64,000 bases of DNA from Saliniramus fredricksonii (GCF_900094735.1 NZ_FMBM01000001.1:1262501-1326500), one strand, 5' to 3'. Shown: positions 45,488-54,569, counted from the stretch's first letter. The notes: generated from the letters alone by a model not told the origin. Translations and numbers: made by a program.

Positions 45488-46279
45488 TTACCCCCTGAAC
45501 ATCTGGTTGGCGGCGGTCAGCATCTGATCGGCGGCGCTGACCACCTTGGAATTCATCTCGTAGGCGCGCTGTGCCGCGATCAGCGCGGAGATCTCGGTCA
45601 CCGCATTGACATTGGCTTCTTCGAGGAAGCCCTGTTGCAGATTGCCGAACCCTTCCTCTCCGGGCTGGCCCTCGATGGCCGGGCCGGATGCGGCGGTCTG
45701 CAGGAAGAGGTTGTCGCCGATCGCCTGCAGCCCCGCCTTGTTCACGAAACGCGACATGGCGATCTGACCGACGTCCTGTGGCTCGTTGGCGCCCCCGAGC
45801 AGCACCTGGACCTGGCCCTGCGCCGAGATCGAGACGCTGCGCGCATCCTGCGGCACCTGGATGCCCGGTGCGACGCGATAGCCGTCCTTCGTAACGAGTT
45901 CGCCTTCCGCATTCAGTTCGAAACCACCGTCTCGGGTATAGGCGGTGCGACCGTCGGGCATCTCGATCTGGAAGAAGCCCTCGCCGCGTATGGCGACATC
46001 GTAATCCTTCTCGGTGGGCGAGATGTTGCCCTGCGACATGGCGCGGGCGGTGGAAACCGACTTCACACCCGTGCCGATCTCGATTCCCGCCGGTACACGG
46101 GTATCCTGCTCGGAGGTCACGGTGCCGGATCGGCGCATGTCCTGATAGAGCAGATCCTGGAAATGCGCCTGCTGGCGTTTGTAGCCGGTCGTGCGCATGT
46201 TGGCGATGTTGTTGGAGATGACCTGAACGTTGAGTTCCTGGGCGGTCATCCCGGTCGCGGCTGTGTGCAGGGCACGCAT
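45488..46279 (-). CDS. flgG: flagellar distal rod protein FlgG
   Basis: A 263-residue rod protein of normal length. The N-terminal flagellar-rod motif MRALHTAATGMTAQELNVQV, ISNNIANMRTTGYKRQQAHF, central DYDVAIRGEGFFQIEMPDGR, and C-terminal EANVNAVTEISALIAAQRAY are all present. It builds the distal rod through the P- and L-rings. It is the second gene of the leftward operon, 17 bases after flgF. Confidence 0.96.
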   Translation of the reverse strand: MRALHTAATGMTAQELNVQVISNNIANMRTTGYKRQQAHFQDLLYQDMRRSGTVTSEQDTRVPAGIEIGTGVKSVSTARAMSQGNISPTEKDYDVAIRGEGFFQIEMPDGRTAYTRDGGFELNAEGELVTKDGYRVAPGIQVPQDARSVSISAQGQVQVLLGGANEPQDVGQIAMSRFVNKAGLQAIGDNLFLQTAASGPAIEGQPGEEGFGNLQQGFLEEANVNAVTEISALIAAQRAYEMNSKVVSAADQMLTAANQMFRG

Positions 46280-46296
46280 GATGACTTACTCCTCGT

Positions 46297-47037
46297 TCAG
46301 GCGATTTCGCCAAGGCGCTGCACCGCAGTGCGCTGTGTCTCGGCCATGCGCTGGATCATGCCGGAAATGCTGGTATAGGCGCGGCTGACATCCATCATCC
46401 GGGTCATTTCCAGCACCGCATTGACGTTCGAGCGCTCGATCATGCCGCTGCGCAGGGCGGCGGTGTCCATGGCCGGCATCGGTTCCTCGTCGGTGACGAA
46501 GAGATTCGCGCCGGCATTGCTCAGGCCCTGCGGATTGTCGAAACGCACCAGGCGCAGCTGACCGAACTGGCCTGCATCCGATGCGACCACGCCATCGGGC
46601 GAGATCGTCAGATCGGTGGCCTGCGGATCGACCGCGATCGGTCCGCCATCGCCCAGAACCAGAAAGCCGTCGCTGTTGACGAGGCGGCCCTGCGCGTCGA
46701 GCTGCATGGCGCCGTTGCGCGTGAAGCGCTCGCCCTGCGGGGTATCGACCACCAGAAAACCATCGCCCTGGATGGCGACATCGAGCGGATTGCCCGTCTG
46801 CTCCGTCGCGCCCTGGCTGAGATCGAGCGGCGTATCCGCGTCGATCACATAGGCGAACTCCCGGTCTGCGCGCGGGAACTCCTCCGCGCGGGCATTGGGC
46901 ATGAGATACTCTTCAAAGACCGACGAACGCGCCTTGAAGCCGTTCGTCGAGACATTGGCCACATTGTTGGCGATGACGTTGATTTCACGCGCCAGCGCCA
47001 CCTGTCGAGACAGGCCGATGAGAAGCGAATTCTCCAT
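46297..47037 (-). CDS. flgF: flagellar proximal rod protein FlgF
   Basis: A 246-residue rod protein with MENSLLIGLSRQVALAREIN, VIANNVANVSTNGFKARSSV, a FlgF-type insert LSQGATEQTGNPLDVAIQGD and the C-terminal SNVNAVLEMTRMMDVSRAYT helix. It is the first gene of the leftward flgF-G-A-H operon. Its promoter lies in the 305-bp gap shared with fliL, which contains a CtrA-type box. Confidence 0.95.
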   Translation of the reverse strand: MENSLLIGLSRQVALAREINVIANNVANVSTNGFKARSSVFEEYLMPNARAEEFPRADREFAYVIDADTPLDLSQGATEQTGNPLDVAIQGDGFLVVDTPQGERFTRNGAMQLDAQGRLVNSDGFLVLGDGGPIAVDPQATDLTISPDGVVASDAGQFGQLRLVRFDNPQGLSNAGANLFVTDEEPMPAMDTAALRSGMIERSNVNAVLEMTRMMDVSRAYTSISGMIQRMAETQRTAVQRLGEIA

Positions 47038-47243
47038 GCGAGCCGCTCCCTTTCCCGTTTTTCCCCGCCGAATCCCCGGCGCTCCCCAGCGCGGTTTCGG
47101 CCCGCTTCCCGTCGCAGGGGGCGTGCCAGTTTCCGATTTTCAGAAAAAGCGTTTTATTCTAACGACTTGGTTAATTCACGATTCACCATCACAGCCGGAG
47201 GGTTTCGCCGGGGGGCAAAAACAGCCCGGCAGGATTTGCCGCC

Positions 47244-47258
47244 TTAACGACGCGTTAA
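47244..47258. promoter_or_regulatory. putative CtrA binding site in the flgF-fliL gap
   Basis: TTAA-CGACGCG-TTAA followed by C is an exact full CtrA box (TTAA-N7-TTAA). It is also a perfect palindrome TTAACG-ACG-CGTTAA. It lies 85 bases before the fliL start. A weaker version, TTAA-TTCACGA-TTCA, sits at 47171-47185. In Caulobacter the fliLM operon is a direct CtrA target. The 305-bp gap (47038-47342) contains no gene. Confidence 0.7.
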
Positions 47259-47342
47259 CCGTATCCGGCGATTGTCGGGATGCGGGTTTGTCCGTGCGCA
47301 CGCACAGGCACGCCGCGCTGCCGGAGAGTATCGGGGATCACC

Positions 47343-47834
47343 ATGGCCGAGGACACGGATAAGGAGGATGGCGCGGAAGGCGAAGGTGTCGAAAAGCCTT
47401 CCAGCCGCAAGCGTCTGATCATCTTCGCCGCTGCCGGCCTCATCGCCCTGGCGCTGGCGGGCGGTGGTGCCTTCTTCTTCCTGGGCGGTGGGGATTCCGC
47501 CGACGAGGCGGAAGTCGAACGCCCGGCCATCTTCGTTGACGTGCGCGAGATGACGGTCAATCTCGCCTCGGAGCCGAATCAGGAGCGGCCGCGCTTCCTG
47601 CGCTTCTCCGTGGCGCTGGAGGTGGATGATCCCGAACTGGCGAGCGCGCTCGAACCGTTGATGCCGCGCATCGAGGACACGTTCCAGGTCTTCGTCCGGG
47701 AACTGCGCCCCAGCGAGATCGAGGGTTCGGCGGGTATCTACCGCCTGCGCGAGGAATTGCTGCGGCGTGTGAACATCGCCGTGCATCCCGCGAAGGTGGA
47801 CGGGGTGCTGTTCAAGGAAGTCGTCGTGCAATGA
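47343..47834 (+). CDS. fliL: flagellar basal-body-associated protein FliL
   Basis: A 163-residue membrane protein. A short acidic cytoplasmic N-terminus precedes one membrane helix (residues 24-48, RLIIFAAAGLIALALAGGGA) and the periplasmic FliL domain (FVDVREMTVNLASEPNQERP, RLREELLRRVNIAV). It supports stator function at the motor. The start at 47343 follows GGGGA; an upstream in-frame Met at 47280 adds a non-homologous stretch. fliM follows after 12 bases. Confidence 0.93.
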   Translation: MAEDTDKEDGAEGEGVEKPSSRKRLIIFAAAGLIALALAGGGAFFFLGGGDSADEAEVERPAIFVDVREMTVNLASEPNQERPRFLRFSVALEVDDPELASALEPLMPRIEDTFQVFVRELRPSEIEGSAGIYRLREELLRRVNIAVHPAKVDGVLFKEVVVQ

Positions 47835-47846
47835 GGAGCAAGCGGC

Positions 47847-49088
47847 ATGGCTGACGACGACGATCTCCCCGGCGGCGACGACGACGCGATGGATGACGAC
47901 TGGGCCGCAGCCCTCGCCGAACAGGGCGCCGGCAGTGGCAGTGAGGATCCTGCGCTCGCCGATGAATGGGGTGCGGCGCTGGCCGAGCAGGGCTCTGCTG
48001 CGGCGGCGAGCGACATGGCGGCCGAATGGGCCACCATGATCGACGAGAGCACGGATGACGACAGCCCCGACATGGCTGGCGCCGACCGTATTCTCAACCA
48101 GGACGAGATCGACCAGCTGCTCGGCTTCTCGTTGCACGAACTCTCTGCATCAGGTGCCGGCGGCATCCGCGCCATCGTCGATTCGGGCGTCGTTTCCTAC
48201 GAACGCCTGCCGATGCTGGAGATCATCTTCGACCGGATGGTGCGCCTCCTGTCGACCAGCCTGCGCAACTTCTTCCAGGACAATGTCGAGGTCACCCTCG
48301 ACAACATCCGCTCCGTGCGCTTCGGCGATTATCTCAATTCGATCCCGCTGCCGGTGCAGCTCGCGGTGTTCCGCGCCGAGGCCTGGGAGAATTCCGGGCT
48401 CGTGACGATCGAATCGAACCTGGCCTATTCGACGCTGGACCTGCTGCTCGGCGGCAAGCGCGGCAGCCAGGATACCCGCCTCGACGGGCGCCCCTTCACG
48501 ACCATCGAGATGCAGCTGGTCAAGCGCATGGTCGAGATCGTGCTGGGCGATCTGCAGGTCTCCTTCGCGCCGATCGCCAATGTCGAATTCGACGTCGACC
48601 GGATCGAGACCAATCCGCGCTTTGCCACCATCACCCGCCCGGCCAATGCCGCCATCCTGATCGATCTGAAGCTCGACATGGAAGGCCGTGGCGGGCTTTT
48701 GCAGATCCTTTTCCCCTACGCCACGATCGAGCCGATCCGCGATCTTCTGCTGCAGAGCTTCATGGGCGAAAAGCTCGGGCGCGACGCGGTCTGGGAGAGC
48801 CATCTTGCCACCGAGATCTGGCAATCGGATTTCGAGGTGAAGGCGGTTCTGCATGAAATGCGTCTTCCGCTCCGTCAGGTGATGAAGCTGGAGGTTGGTG
48901 ACACGCTCATGTTCGATGCCAGGCCCTCTGATCTGGTCACCCTGCAATGCGGTGACTGGCGCCTCACCCAGGGCCGGGTGGGGCGTTACGAGGACAAGAT
49001 CGCAGTCCAGATCGCAAGGCCGATGCGGCGTGCGCGAACCACGCTCGCCGCATTCGAGGCGAGTGCGAAGAATCAGAGTGAGGCGTGA
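47847..49088 (+). CDS. fliM: flagellar motor switch protein FliM
   Basis: The 413-residue switch protein has an Asp/Ala-rich N-terminus (residues 1-70) that is longer than in enteric FliM. The conserved ILNQDEIDQLLGF is near residue 73, and the CheC-like middle domain (FDRMVRLLSTSLRNFFQDNV, GRPFTTIEMQLVKRMVEIVL) and the C-terminal SpoA domain (VGDTLMFDARPSDLVTLQCG) follow. In most FliM proteins DEIDALL-type residues near the extreme N-terminus bind CheY-P; here that motif is displaced inward by about 70 residues. It overlaps the next gene by 4 bases. Confidence 0.95.
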   Translation: MADDDDLPGGDDDAMDDDWAAALAEQGAGSGSEDPALADEWGAALAEQGSAAAASDMAAEWATMIDESTDDDSPDMAGADRILNQDEIDQLLGFSLHELSASGAGGIRAIVDSGVVSYERLPMLEIIFDRMVRLLSTSLRNFFQDNVEVTLDNIRSVRFGDYLNSIPLPVQLAVFRAEAWENSGLVTIESNLAYSTLDLLLGGKRGSQDTRLDGRPFTTIEMQLVKRMVEIVLGDLQVSFAPIANVEFDVDRIETNPRFATITRPANAAILIDLKLDMEGRGGLLQILFPYATIEPIRDLLLQSFMGEKLGRDAVWESHLATEIWQSDFEVKAVLHEMRLPLRQVMKLEVGDTLMFDARPSDLVTLQCGDWRLTQGRVGRYEDKIAVQIARPMRRARTTLAAFEASAKNQSEA

Positions 49089-49693
49089 CGTCCATGGGCT
49101 CGATCCTGATGCTCTTTGCGGAAATTCTCGTCGCGGTGTTGCTGGTTGCCACGGTGGCGACCTCGGTGCGGCTGTCGAAGCGCATCGCGAAGCTGCAGGC
49201 GGATGAGCAATCGATGCGCAAGACCATCGTCGAGCTGATGAGTGCCACCGAGACCGCCGAGCGCGCCATTATCGGCCTGCGCAATACGCTCGGCGATTGC
49301 GAGAAGACTCTGGCCGATCGCCTGCGCACCGCCGAACGCTACGCCTCCGATCTCGCCGAGCAGGTCGAGGCGGGCGAGCAGGTGATGACCCGGATGATGA
49401 CCATCGTCGATAACGGGCGCGGCCTGCGCGTCCCGCAGGGCGATGCGGTCGGCGAGGCGGCCCAAATCGCCCCGCTGCAGCGGCCGGCCCCGGTTCAGGT
49501 TTCCCGTCCGGAACCGCAGCCCGCCCCCTCTCCGATGCCGCCATATCATGCGCCGCCGGCAGCCGCCCCCGCCCCCGTCCCCGCGCCGCCGGTATCGCAT
49601 CCGCGCCGGATTCCCGATCGGATCAGCGATGCGGCGGAACTCCTCGCCAGGCGCGCCATGGACCGGCTCGAGAATCGGGGTGATGCCGCATGA
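49085..49693 (+). CDS. DUF6468-type flagellar-cluster protein
   Basis: A 202-residue protein. One N-terminal membrane helix (residues 5-27, GSILMLFAEILVAVLLVATV) precedes a coiled coil of about 80 residues and a Pro-rich tail. I recognise it as the small conserved protein found after fliM in Alphaproteobacteria (DUF6468); its function is not established. It overlaps fliM and the next gene by 4 bases each, so all are translationally coupled. Confidence 0.75.
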   Translation: MTSMGSILMLFAEILVAVLLVATVATSVRLSKRIAKLQADEQSMRKTIVELMSATETAERAIIGLRNTLGDCEKTLADRLRTAERYASDLAEQVEAGEQVMTRMMTIVDNGRGLRVPQGDAVGEAAQIAPLQRPAPVQVSRPEPQPAPSPMPPYHAPPAAAPAPVPAPPVSHPRRIPDRISDAAELLARRAMDRLENRGDAA

Positions 49694-50475
49694 TCAAGCG
49701 TCTGCGCCTGATCGATGCAGTTGCGATCGCCGCCGTGGCGCTGCTGGCGCTGAAGGGGCTTGATTACCTGCGTCGTGACGGTGCCGATGCGGGACTGCCG
49801 GCCTCCGCGCCGTCCCTGCAGGCGGCTGGCGAGACGGGTGGGATATCCGGTTTCGCGCGCGTGCTTGCCCACGCGCGCAGCGGCTATACGCCCGGGCGGG
49901 ATACGACCCTGCCGGAAGTCACCGAGACGGGATCCACCGGGGAAGATGACGACGCCGCGCCCGTCGATGCGCTCGCATCACGCGAGCAATCATCCTCTCC
50001 CGCCGAGGCGGCAATCCGCGAGCGGCTGGAGCAGCGCCGGCAGAATCTCGAGCATCGCGATGCGGATATCGAATTGCGTGAGGAAATGATTCGCCAGGCC
50101 GAGGAACGCCTCGAGGAACGTCTGAGCAAGCTGCGCGAAGCCGAGGATGGCGGGCGCTCCGCCGAGGCCGATGAACGGCGCGAGCAGGAAATGGCCAATC
50201 TCGTCGCCATGTATCAGGCAATGCGCCCCAAGGAAGCTGCTCGCATCTTCGACAGGCTCGATCTCGATGTTCTGGTGCCGGTGGTGCTGGAGATGAATCC
50301 ACGCACCATGGCCGAGATCATGGCCTCCATGTCGGCGGAATCGGCCGAGCGTCTGACCGTTGCGCTCGCCCGGCGCGCCCAGGGCGACGCGCTGCAGACA
50401 CGCAATGCCGCGGCGCAATCCATGCCGGCGGGCGGGCGGGAATTGCCGGCACTGGACCTGCCGCAGCGCAACTGA
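49690..50475 (+). CDS. MotE-like flagellar protein (MgtE intracellular N domain)
   Basis: A 261-residue protein. A membrane anchor spans residues 7-24 (LIDAVAIAAVALLALKGLDY), a long charged coiled coil (about 115-165) follows, and the MgtE_N-like domain NLVAMYQAMRPKEAARIFDR with VVLEMNPRTMAEIMASMSAE ends it. This is the layout of rhizobial MotE, a periplasmic chaperone of MotC. It ends the fliL-fliM transcript. The next gene is convergent 13 bases away. Confidence 0.8.
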   Translation: MIKRLRLIDAVAIAAVALLALKGLDYLRRDGADAGLPASAPSLQAAGETGGISGFARVLAHARSGYTPGRDTTLPEVTETGSTGEDDDAAPVDALASREQSSSPAEAAIRERLEQRRQNLEHRDADIELREEMIRQAEERLEERLSKLREAEDGGRSAEADERREQEMANLVAMYQAMRPKEAARIFDRLDLDVLVPVVLEMNPRTMAEIMASMSAESAERLTVALARRAQGDALQTRNAAAQSMPAGGRELPALDLPQRN

Positions 50476-50488
50476 TCAGCCGCGCGGG

Positions 50489-50932
50489 TCAGGCATCGGC
50501 CTGGGCTTCCTCGTCGAACAGATAAGCCTCGAGCCGTGCGCGCACGTCGGCGGGCATCTGTGCCGATGCGCGGGTCTTCGGATCGAAGAAGACCTCGACG
50601 AGATCATAGGTGGCATGCACCGCATCCGTATCGGCATTGAGCATCCGCAAGTGGAAGCTGCAGCTCTTGCCGCCGATCCGGCTGACCACGCCGTCGACCA
50701 CGATCAGATCACCCGCCGACAATTCCCGCTCGAAGCGCGTCGTCGCCTGCGCGGTGACAGTGTGCACGCCATGGCGCGGGATCATCGTGGCATAGGGCAG
50801 TCCGAGCCGTGTCCACATGTGATAGACGGCATCGTCGAAGAAGGGGGCGTAGTGGCGCACATTCATGTGGCCGAAATGGTCGTGATGCCAGGGATGCACC
50901 ACACCGCGCAGCAATTCGAGGCGCGCGCTCAT
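50489..50932 (-). CDS. acyl-CoA thioesterase (4-hydroxybenzoyl-CoA thioesterase-like hotdog)
   Basis: A 147-residue hotdog protein with VVHPWHHDHFGHMNVRHYAP, the position of the catalytic Asp (Asp-His-Phe-Gly-His-Met-Asn) in this family, and RFERELSAGDLIVVDGVVSR. It hydrolyses an acyl-CoA of unknown identity. The start at 50932 follows GGGA; the longer frame upstream lacks homology. Confidence 0.85.
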   Translation of the reverse strand: MSARLELLRGVVHPWHHDHFGHMNVRHYAPFFDDAVYHMWTRLGLPYATMIPRHGVHTVTAQATTRFERELSAGDLIVVDGVVSRIGGKSCSFHLRMLNADTDAVHATYDLVEVFFDPKTRASAQMPADVRARLEAYLFDEEAQADA

Positions 50933-51359
50933 CGTCGATCTCCCGCTTTGTCGAATCTCTCGTGCGCCGCAACCTGCAGCACCGCTTTTGCAGAGCATCG
51001 CGTATCGGGGCATCACAGACAAGCATGATCGGAATGCGCGGCTGTCGCGCGTCATGGGTATCTGCGCGTTCCGGTCTGGGAAACCCTGCCCGTGCCCCGG
51101 GCGGGTTGTGGATAGCCGACCAATTGACGATTTTGCACAATAGGGCGACCCTCAAGGGTAATCTGATGAGTGATGACCCGGTGATGGAGCATATGACGAC
51201 GTACCCGGCTGCAATCTGCAAGGGCCGACCCGTCGGGCAGGGGGAAGGGGGCACGCTCTTGTGCAGCCCGCGCCATTCTCATGCCCGCATGCGCGGTGCG
51301 TTTTCGGAGGGTGCAATGGTCAAAAGCCGTCCCGCCGGCCCGCAGCGCATGTGCGCCGC
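50933..51359. other. intergenic region with a possible 15-codon leader ORF
   Basis: The 427 bases hold no recognisable gene. Near the right end, CGGAGG at 51305 precedes an ATG at 51316 that opens MVKSRPAGPQRMCAA and stops at 51363, overlapping the next start (ATGA at 51360). It may be a leader peptide coupling translation. Confidence 0.45.
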
Positions 51360-51773
51360 ATGAGCGCGGGGAGGGCCGAGGGCGCGCCACTGCGCTTTGC
51401 CGATTTCACGCCCGGCGCGTATCTCGGTGAGGCACGTGTGGTGCTGGATCGGGAGCGATTCGCGCGCTGGCGCGCATTGTTTCCGACGGCGGCGCAGGTG
51501 CAGGAGGCCCCGCCGGGGCTTTTGGTGGCCCTGTTCATGAACGGCTTCGCGGAGGCCTTCGCGCCTCATCCCGACGGCAATATCCATGCGGGCCAGACAC
51601 TCGCCTTCACCGGGCGCTCCCTGCGCGCAGGCGAGGGGGCGCGTGTCAGCGTGGTGTGCCGCGAAGCGGAGATAAAGCGCGGGCGCAACCGGGTGCGATT
51701 CGAAGCGCGGATGTGCGACGATGCGGGGGGCGAGATCATGTCCGGCGAGATGCTGGTGATCTGGGCTGTGTGA
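51360..51773 (+). CDS. hotdog-fold protein, MaoC-like
   Basis: A 137-residue protein predicted from its pattern (LRFADFTPGAYLGEARVVLD, HAGQTLAFTGRSLRAGEGAR, GEIMSGEMLVIWA) to fold as a MaoC/hotdog domain, but without the usual Asp/His hydratase signature. It lies 3 bases before a second MaoC gene; paired hotdog genes often form heterodimers in which only one partner is catalytic. That is an inference here. The start overlaps a possible leader ORF. Confidence 0.6.
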   Translation: MSAGRAEGAPLRFADFTPGAYLGEARVVLDRERFARWRALFPTAAQVQEAPPGLLVALFMNGFAEAFAPHPDGNIHAGQTLAFTGRSLRAGEGARVSVVCREAEIKRGRNRVRFEARMCDDAGGEIMSGEMLVIWAV

Positions 51774-51776
51774 GCC

Positions 51777-52214
51777 ATGTCGGACGATCCGGGGGAGGGC
51801 GCCATGCAATGGCCCGCGAATTTGATCGAAGCGCAGCTGCGGGCGAGCCCGGAGGCGATCCGGCTTTATGCGGAGATCACCCGCGATTTCAATCCGCTGC
51901 ATCTCGATGCCGATTTCGCCGCGCAGACTCCGTTCGGGCGCCCCATCGCCCATGGCACGCTCTCCCTCGCCGTGCTCTGGGAAGCGATCGCGGCGACGTT
52001 CGGCCCCGATGCCCGCCCGGCCGCGGCGGAAATGCGCTTTCTGGCCCCCATCGCGGAAGGCGCGCTGATCAGCGCGACGGGCAGCCGCGCAGGCGCGGAT
52101 GATCCGCTTGCCGCGACCATGCGCTATGATTTCACCGTGAGCGACGCAGCCGGGACGCAGGCGCTCGCGGGGTTTGTGGACATCGCGCGCCATGGCGCCG
52201 ATGCCGCGTCCTGA
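51777..52214 (+). CDS. MaoC-family dehydratase/hydratase
   Basis: A 145-residue hotdog hydratase with the R-hydratase signature: ITRDFNPLHLDADFAAQTPF (Asp and Asn of the active site) and GRPIAHGTLSLAVLWEAI (His). It hydrates an enoyl-CoA-type substrate. It directly follows the MaoC-like partner gene, and both probably act as one complex. The second in-frame Met (residue 10) may be the true start. Confidence 0.85.
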   Translation: MSDDPGEGAMQWPANLIEAQLRASPEAIRLYAEITRDFNPLHLDADFAAQTPFGRPIAHGTLSLAVLWEAIAATFGPDARPAAAEMRFLAPIAEGALISATGSRAGADDPLAATMRYDFTVSDAAGTQALAGFVDIARHGADAAS

Positions 52215-52313
52215 TACCCACGCAGCCTTGCCGAAAAAACAAGGGCGCGGGCCCTCCCGCGCGGGTTAGCATCATTATCAGATCATTCACGACGCGCGAA
52301 CCGGGAGCCCTCC

Positions 52314-53768
52314 ATGTCCGATCAAGCCCGACCTGACGCCACCCCGCTCTGGCAGGAAAGCGCCTCGGCGCTTGCACAGCGCATCCGTGCCGGCGAAATC
52401 TCCGCGCGCGAGGCGGTGCGTGCGGCGGTGGAGCGGATGCGGGCGGTCAATCCGCAGCTGAACGCGGTGGTCGAGGATCTCGGCGAAGTCGCGATCCAGC
52501 GCGCCGACGCGCTCGATTCCGCCCGGGCTGCCGGCGCCACGCCCGGTCCGCTGCACGGGGTGCCGGTCACCATCAAGATCAATGTCGACCAGCGCGGCCA
52601 CGCCACCAGCAACGGGCTGCCTGTGCTCAAGGATGCGATCGCTGCGGATGACGCGCCGATCGTGCGCAATCTGCTCGATGCGGGCGCGGTGGTGATCGGA
52701 CGCACCAACACGCCGGAATTCTCGTTTCGCGCCGAGACCGACAACCCGCTCTTCGGGCGCACGCGCAACCCCTGGGGCGATCACGTCTCCGCCGGCGGCT
52801 CCTCCGGCGGTGCCGGCTCCGCCGTGATGGCGGGGATCGGTGCGCTGGGCCATGGCAACGATATCGGCGGCAGCCTGCGCTTCCCCGCAGCCGCGAACGG
52901 CGCGGTCACGGTCAAGCCGGGAATGGGGCGCGTGCCGGCCTGGAATCCGAGCCAGAAGGCGGAGCGCGGCATGCTCGCCCAGGCGATGTCGGTCCAGGGC
53001 GTGGTCACGCGCAACGCCGCCGACCAGGCGCTGGCCCTGCCGGTTCTGTTTCGCGCCGATCCGCGCGACCCGTTCCACGTGCCGCTGCCCTATGCCGGCG
53101 AGACGCTCGATGGCCCGATTCGCGTGGCCCATGTCACCGAGACCTATGATTTTCCGATGCATCCCGATGTGGCGCGCGCGCTCGATGCGGCGCGCGCGGC
53201 CCTCACTGATGCAGGCTATATCGTCGAGGAGGCCGAGCCGCCGCTCCTGCGCGAGGCCGCCGTGACCGGTTATCGCGCCCTCATGGGCGAAGTCGCGGCG
53301 CTGATGGGGCCCGATATCGAAGCGCATGGCTCGCCGACCCTCAAGGCGATCTTCGCCGAGTATTTCGAGCAGTTCCCGCCCTTTGAGGGTGCCGAGCAAC
53401 TCAAGGCCATGGCTGATCGCACCCGTTTCGCGCGGGCCTGGTCGGTCTTCCTGGAGCAGTATCCGCTGGTTCTGACGCCTTTCCTGCCGCATCCCTTCTT
53501 CCGCCCCAACCGCGATGCGGAAGGCCCCGAGGGTGTGCGCGAGGCGCTCGGTGCAGGTTATTACTCCTTCGCCATGAATTTCATGGGGCTGCCCGCCGGC
53601 AACATGCCCACGCGACTCGCGACGCTGCCGCAGGGCCCGCAGCCCATCGGCGTGCAGATCGTGGGGCGGCGCTGGCGCGAGGATCTCATCGTCGCGGCGA
53701 TGCAGGCGATCGAGACGCGGATCGGCACGATGGACCGGCTGCTGTGGAAGCGCATGGCAGGCGTGTGA
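52314..53768 (+). CDS. amidase (amidase signature family)
   Basis: A 484-residue AS-family enzyme with the Lys88-Ser163-Ser187 triad: VTIKINVDQ (Lys88), SAGGSSGGAGSAV (cis-Ser163) and GNDIGGSLRFPA (nucleophile Ser187). The 75- and 24-residue spacings match the family. It hydrolyses an amide of unknown identity. The C-terminal region MNFMGLPAGNMPTR is typical of small-molecule amidases, not GatA, and no gatB/C is near. It converges with a nitrilase-family gene 4 bases away. Confidence 0.9.
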   Translation: MSDQARPDATPLWQESASALAQRIRAGEISAREAVRAAVERMRAVNPQLNAVVEDLGEVAIQRADALDSARAAGATPGPLHGVPVTIKINVDQRGHATSNGLPVLKDAIAADDAPIVRNLLDAGAVVIGRTNTPEFSFRAETDNPLFGRTRNPWGDHVSAGGSSGGAGSAVMAGIGALGHGNDIGGSLRFPAAANGAVTVKPGMGRVPAWNPSQKAERGMLAQAMSVQGVVTRNAADQALALPVLFRADPRDPFHVPLPYAGETLDGPIRVAHVTETYDFPMHPDVARALDAARAALTDAGYIVEEAEPPLLREAAVTGYRALMGEVAALMGPDIEAHGSPTLKAIFAEYFEQFPPFEGAEQLKAMADRTRFARAWSVFLEQYPLVLTPFLPHPFFRPNRDAEGPEGVREALGAGYYSFAMNFMGLPAGNMPTRLATLPQGPQPIGVQIVGRRWREDLIVAAMQAIETRIGTMDRLLWKRMAGV

Positions 53769-53772
53769 CGTC

Positions 53773-54567
53773 TCAGCCGCTGTTCTCTCGCAAACGTCCG
53801 AGATCCTCCAGATACGAGGCCTCTTCCCGCGCGGTCCTGATCGCCCTGCGGTCGAGCTGCGCGACGAGCATTTCCGGCGCCTCCCCCGCCACGGCCAGCA
53901 TGCCGCCATCCGGACCGCAGATGCAGGATTTGCCCACGAATGCGCGTTCGTGCTCGCGCCCGGTGCGGTTGGCATAGGCGACGAAGATCTGGTTTTCGAG
54001 GGCGCGCGCGGCGGGCAGCAACTCGGCAATGCGTCCATGTGGCGCCATCAGCGCGGTGGGCGTCACCACGAGATCAGTCCGTGCTTCGGCTTCCGCACGG
54101 ATCAGTTCGGGAAATTCGAGATCATAGCAGATGGCGAGCCCGACGCGAAAGCCGCCGCAATCGAAGCGCAGAGGCAGCGTTCCGGGCTCGAAAGTCGCCC
54201 GCTCCCAGGCACCGAACAGGGCGCGCTTGTGATAGGCCCCGACCTGCCGCCCGCGCGTATCGAAGACGATGGCCGCATTGACCAGCGCCCGCTCCCACAC
54301 GCGATGCGTCCCCATCACCACCATGATCCCGGCATCGGCGATGACGCGCCCCAGCCGATCGAGCGCCGCATCGACCCCGGCGAGATCGGCGGCGCGCAGG
54401 CCGGGGCGGTAATAGCCCGTGAGATAACCTTCTGGAAAGACGAGGAGATCCGCGCCCGCCTTGGCGGCATCAGCGATGATCACGGCGATATCGGAGAGTT
54501 CGTCGAGACCCGCATCGGCGTGGCGTGCGCCCTGCCAGAGCGCGAGGGTGAGCGTCTTGCGCAGCAT
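53773..54567 (-). CDS. carbon-nitrogen hydrolase (nitrilase superfamily)
   Basis: A 264-residue enzyme with triad Glu46 (LLVFPEGYLTG), Lys114 (AYHKRALFG) and Cys147 (LAICYDLEFPELI). It hydrolyses a C-N bond in an amide or carbamoyl compound. It begins two bases after the end of a polyamine-type ABC permease gene, which suggests it acts on the imported compound. The exact substrate (polyamine derivative, amide) is not readable from the sequence. Confidence 0.88.
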   Translation of the reverse strand: MLRKTLTLALWQGARHADAGLDELSDIAVIIADAAKAGADLLVFPEGYLTGYYRPGLRAADLAGVDAALDRLGRVIADAGIMVVMGTHRVWERALVNAAIVFDTRGRQVGAYHKRALFGAWERATFEPGTLPLRFDCGGFRVGLAICYDLEFPELIRAEAEARTDLVVTPTALMAPHGRIAELLPAARALENQIFVAYANRTGREHERAFVGKSCICGPDGGMLAVAGEAPEMLVAQLDRRAIRTAREEASYLEDLGRLRENSG

Positions 54568-54569
54568 TT

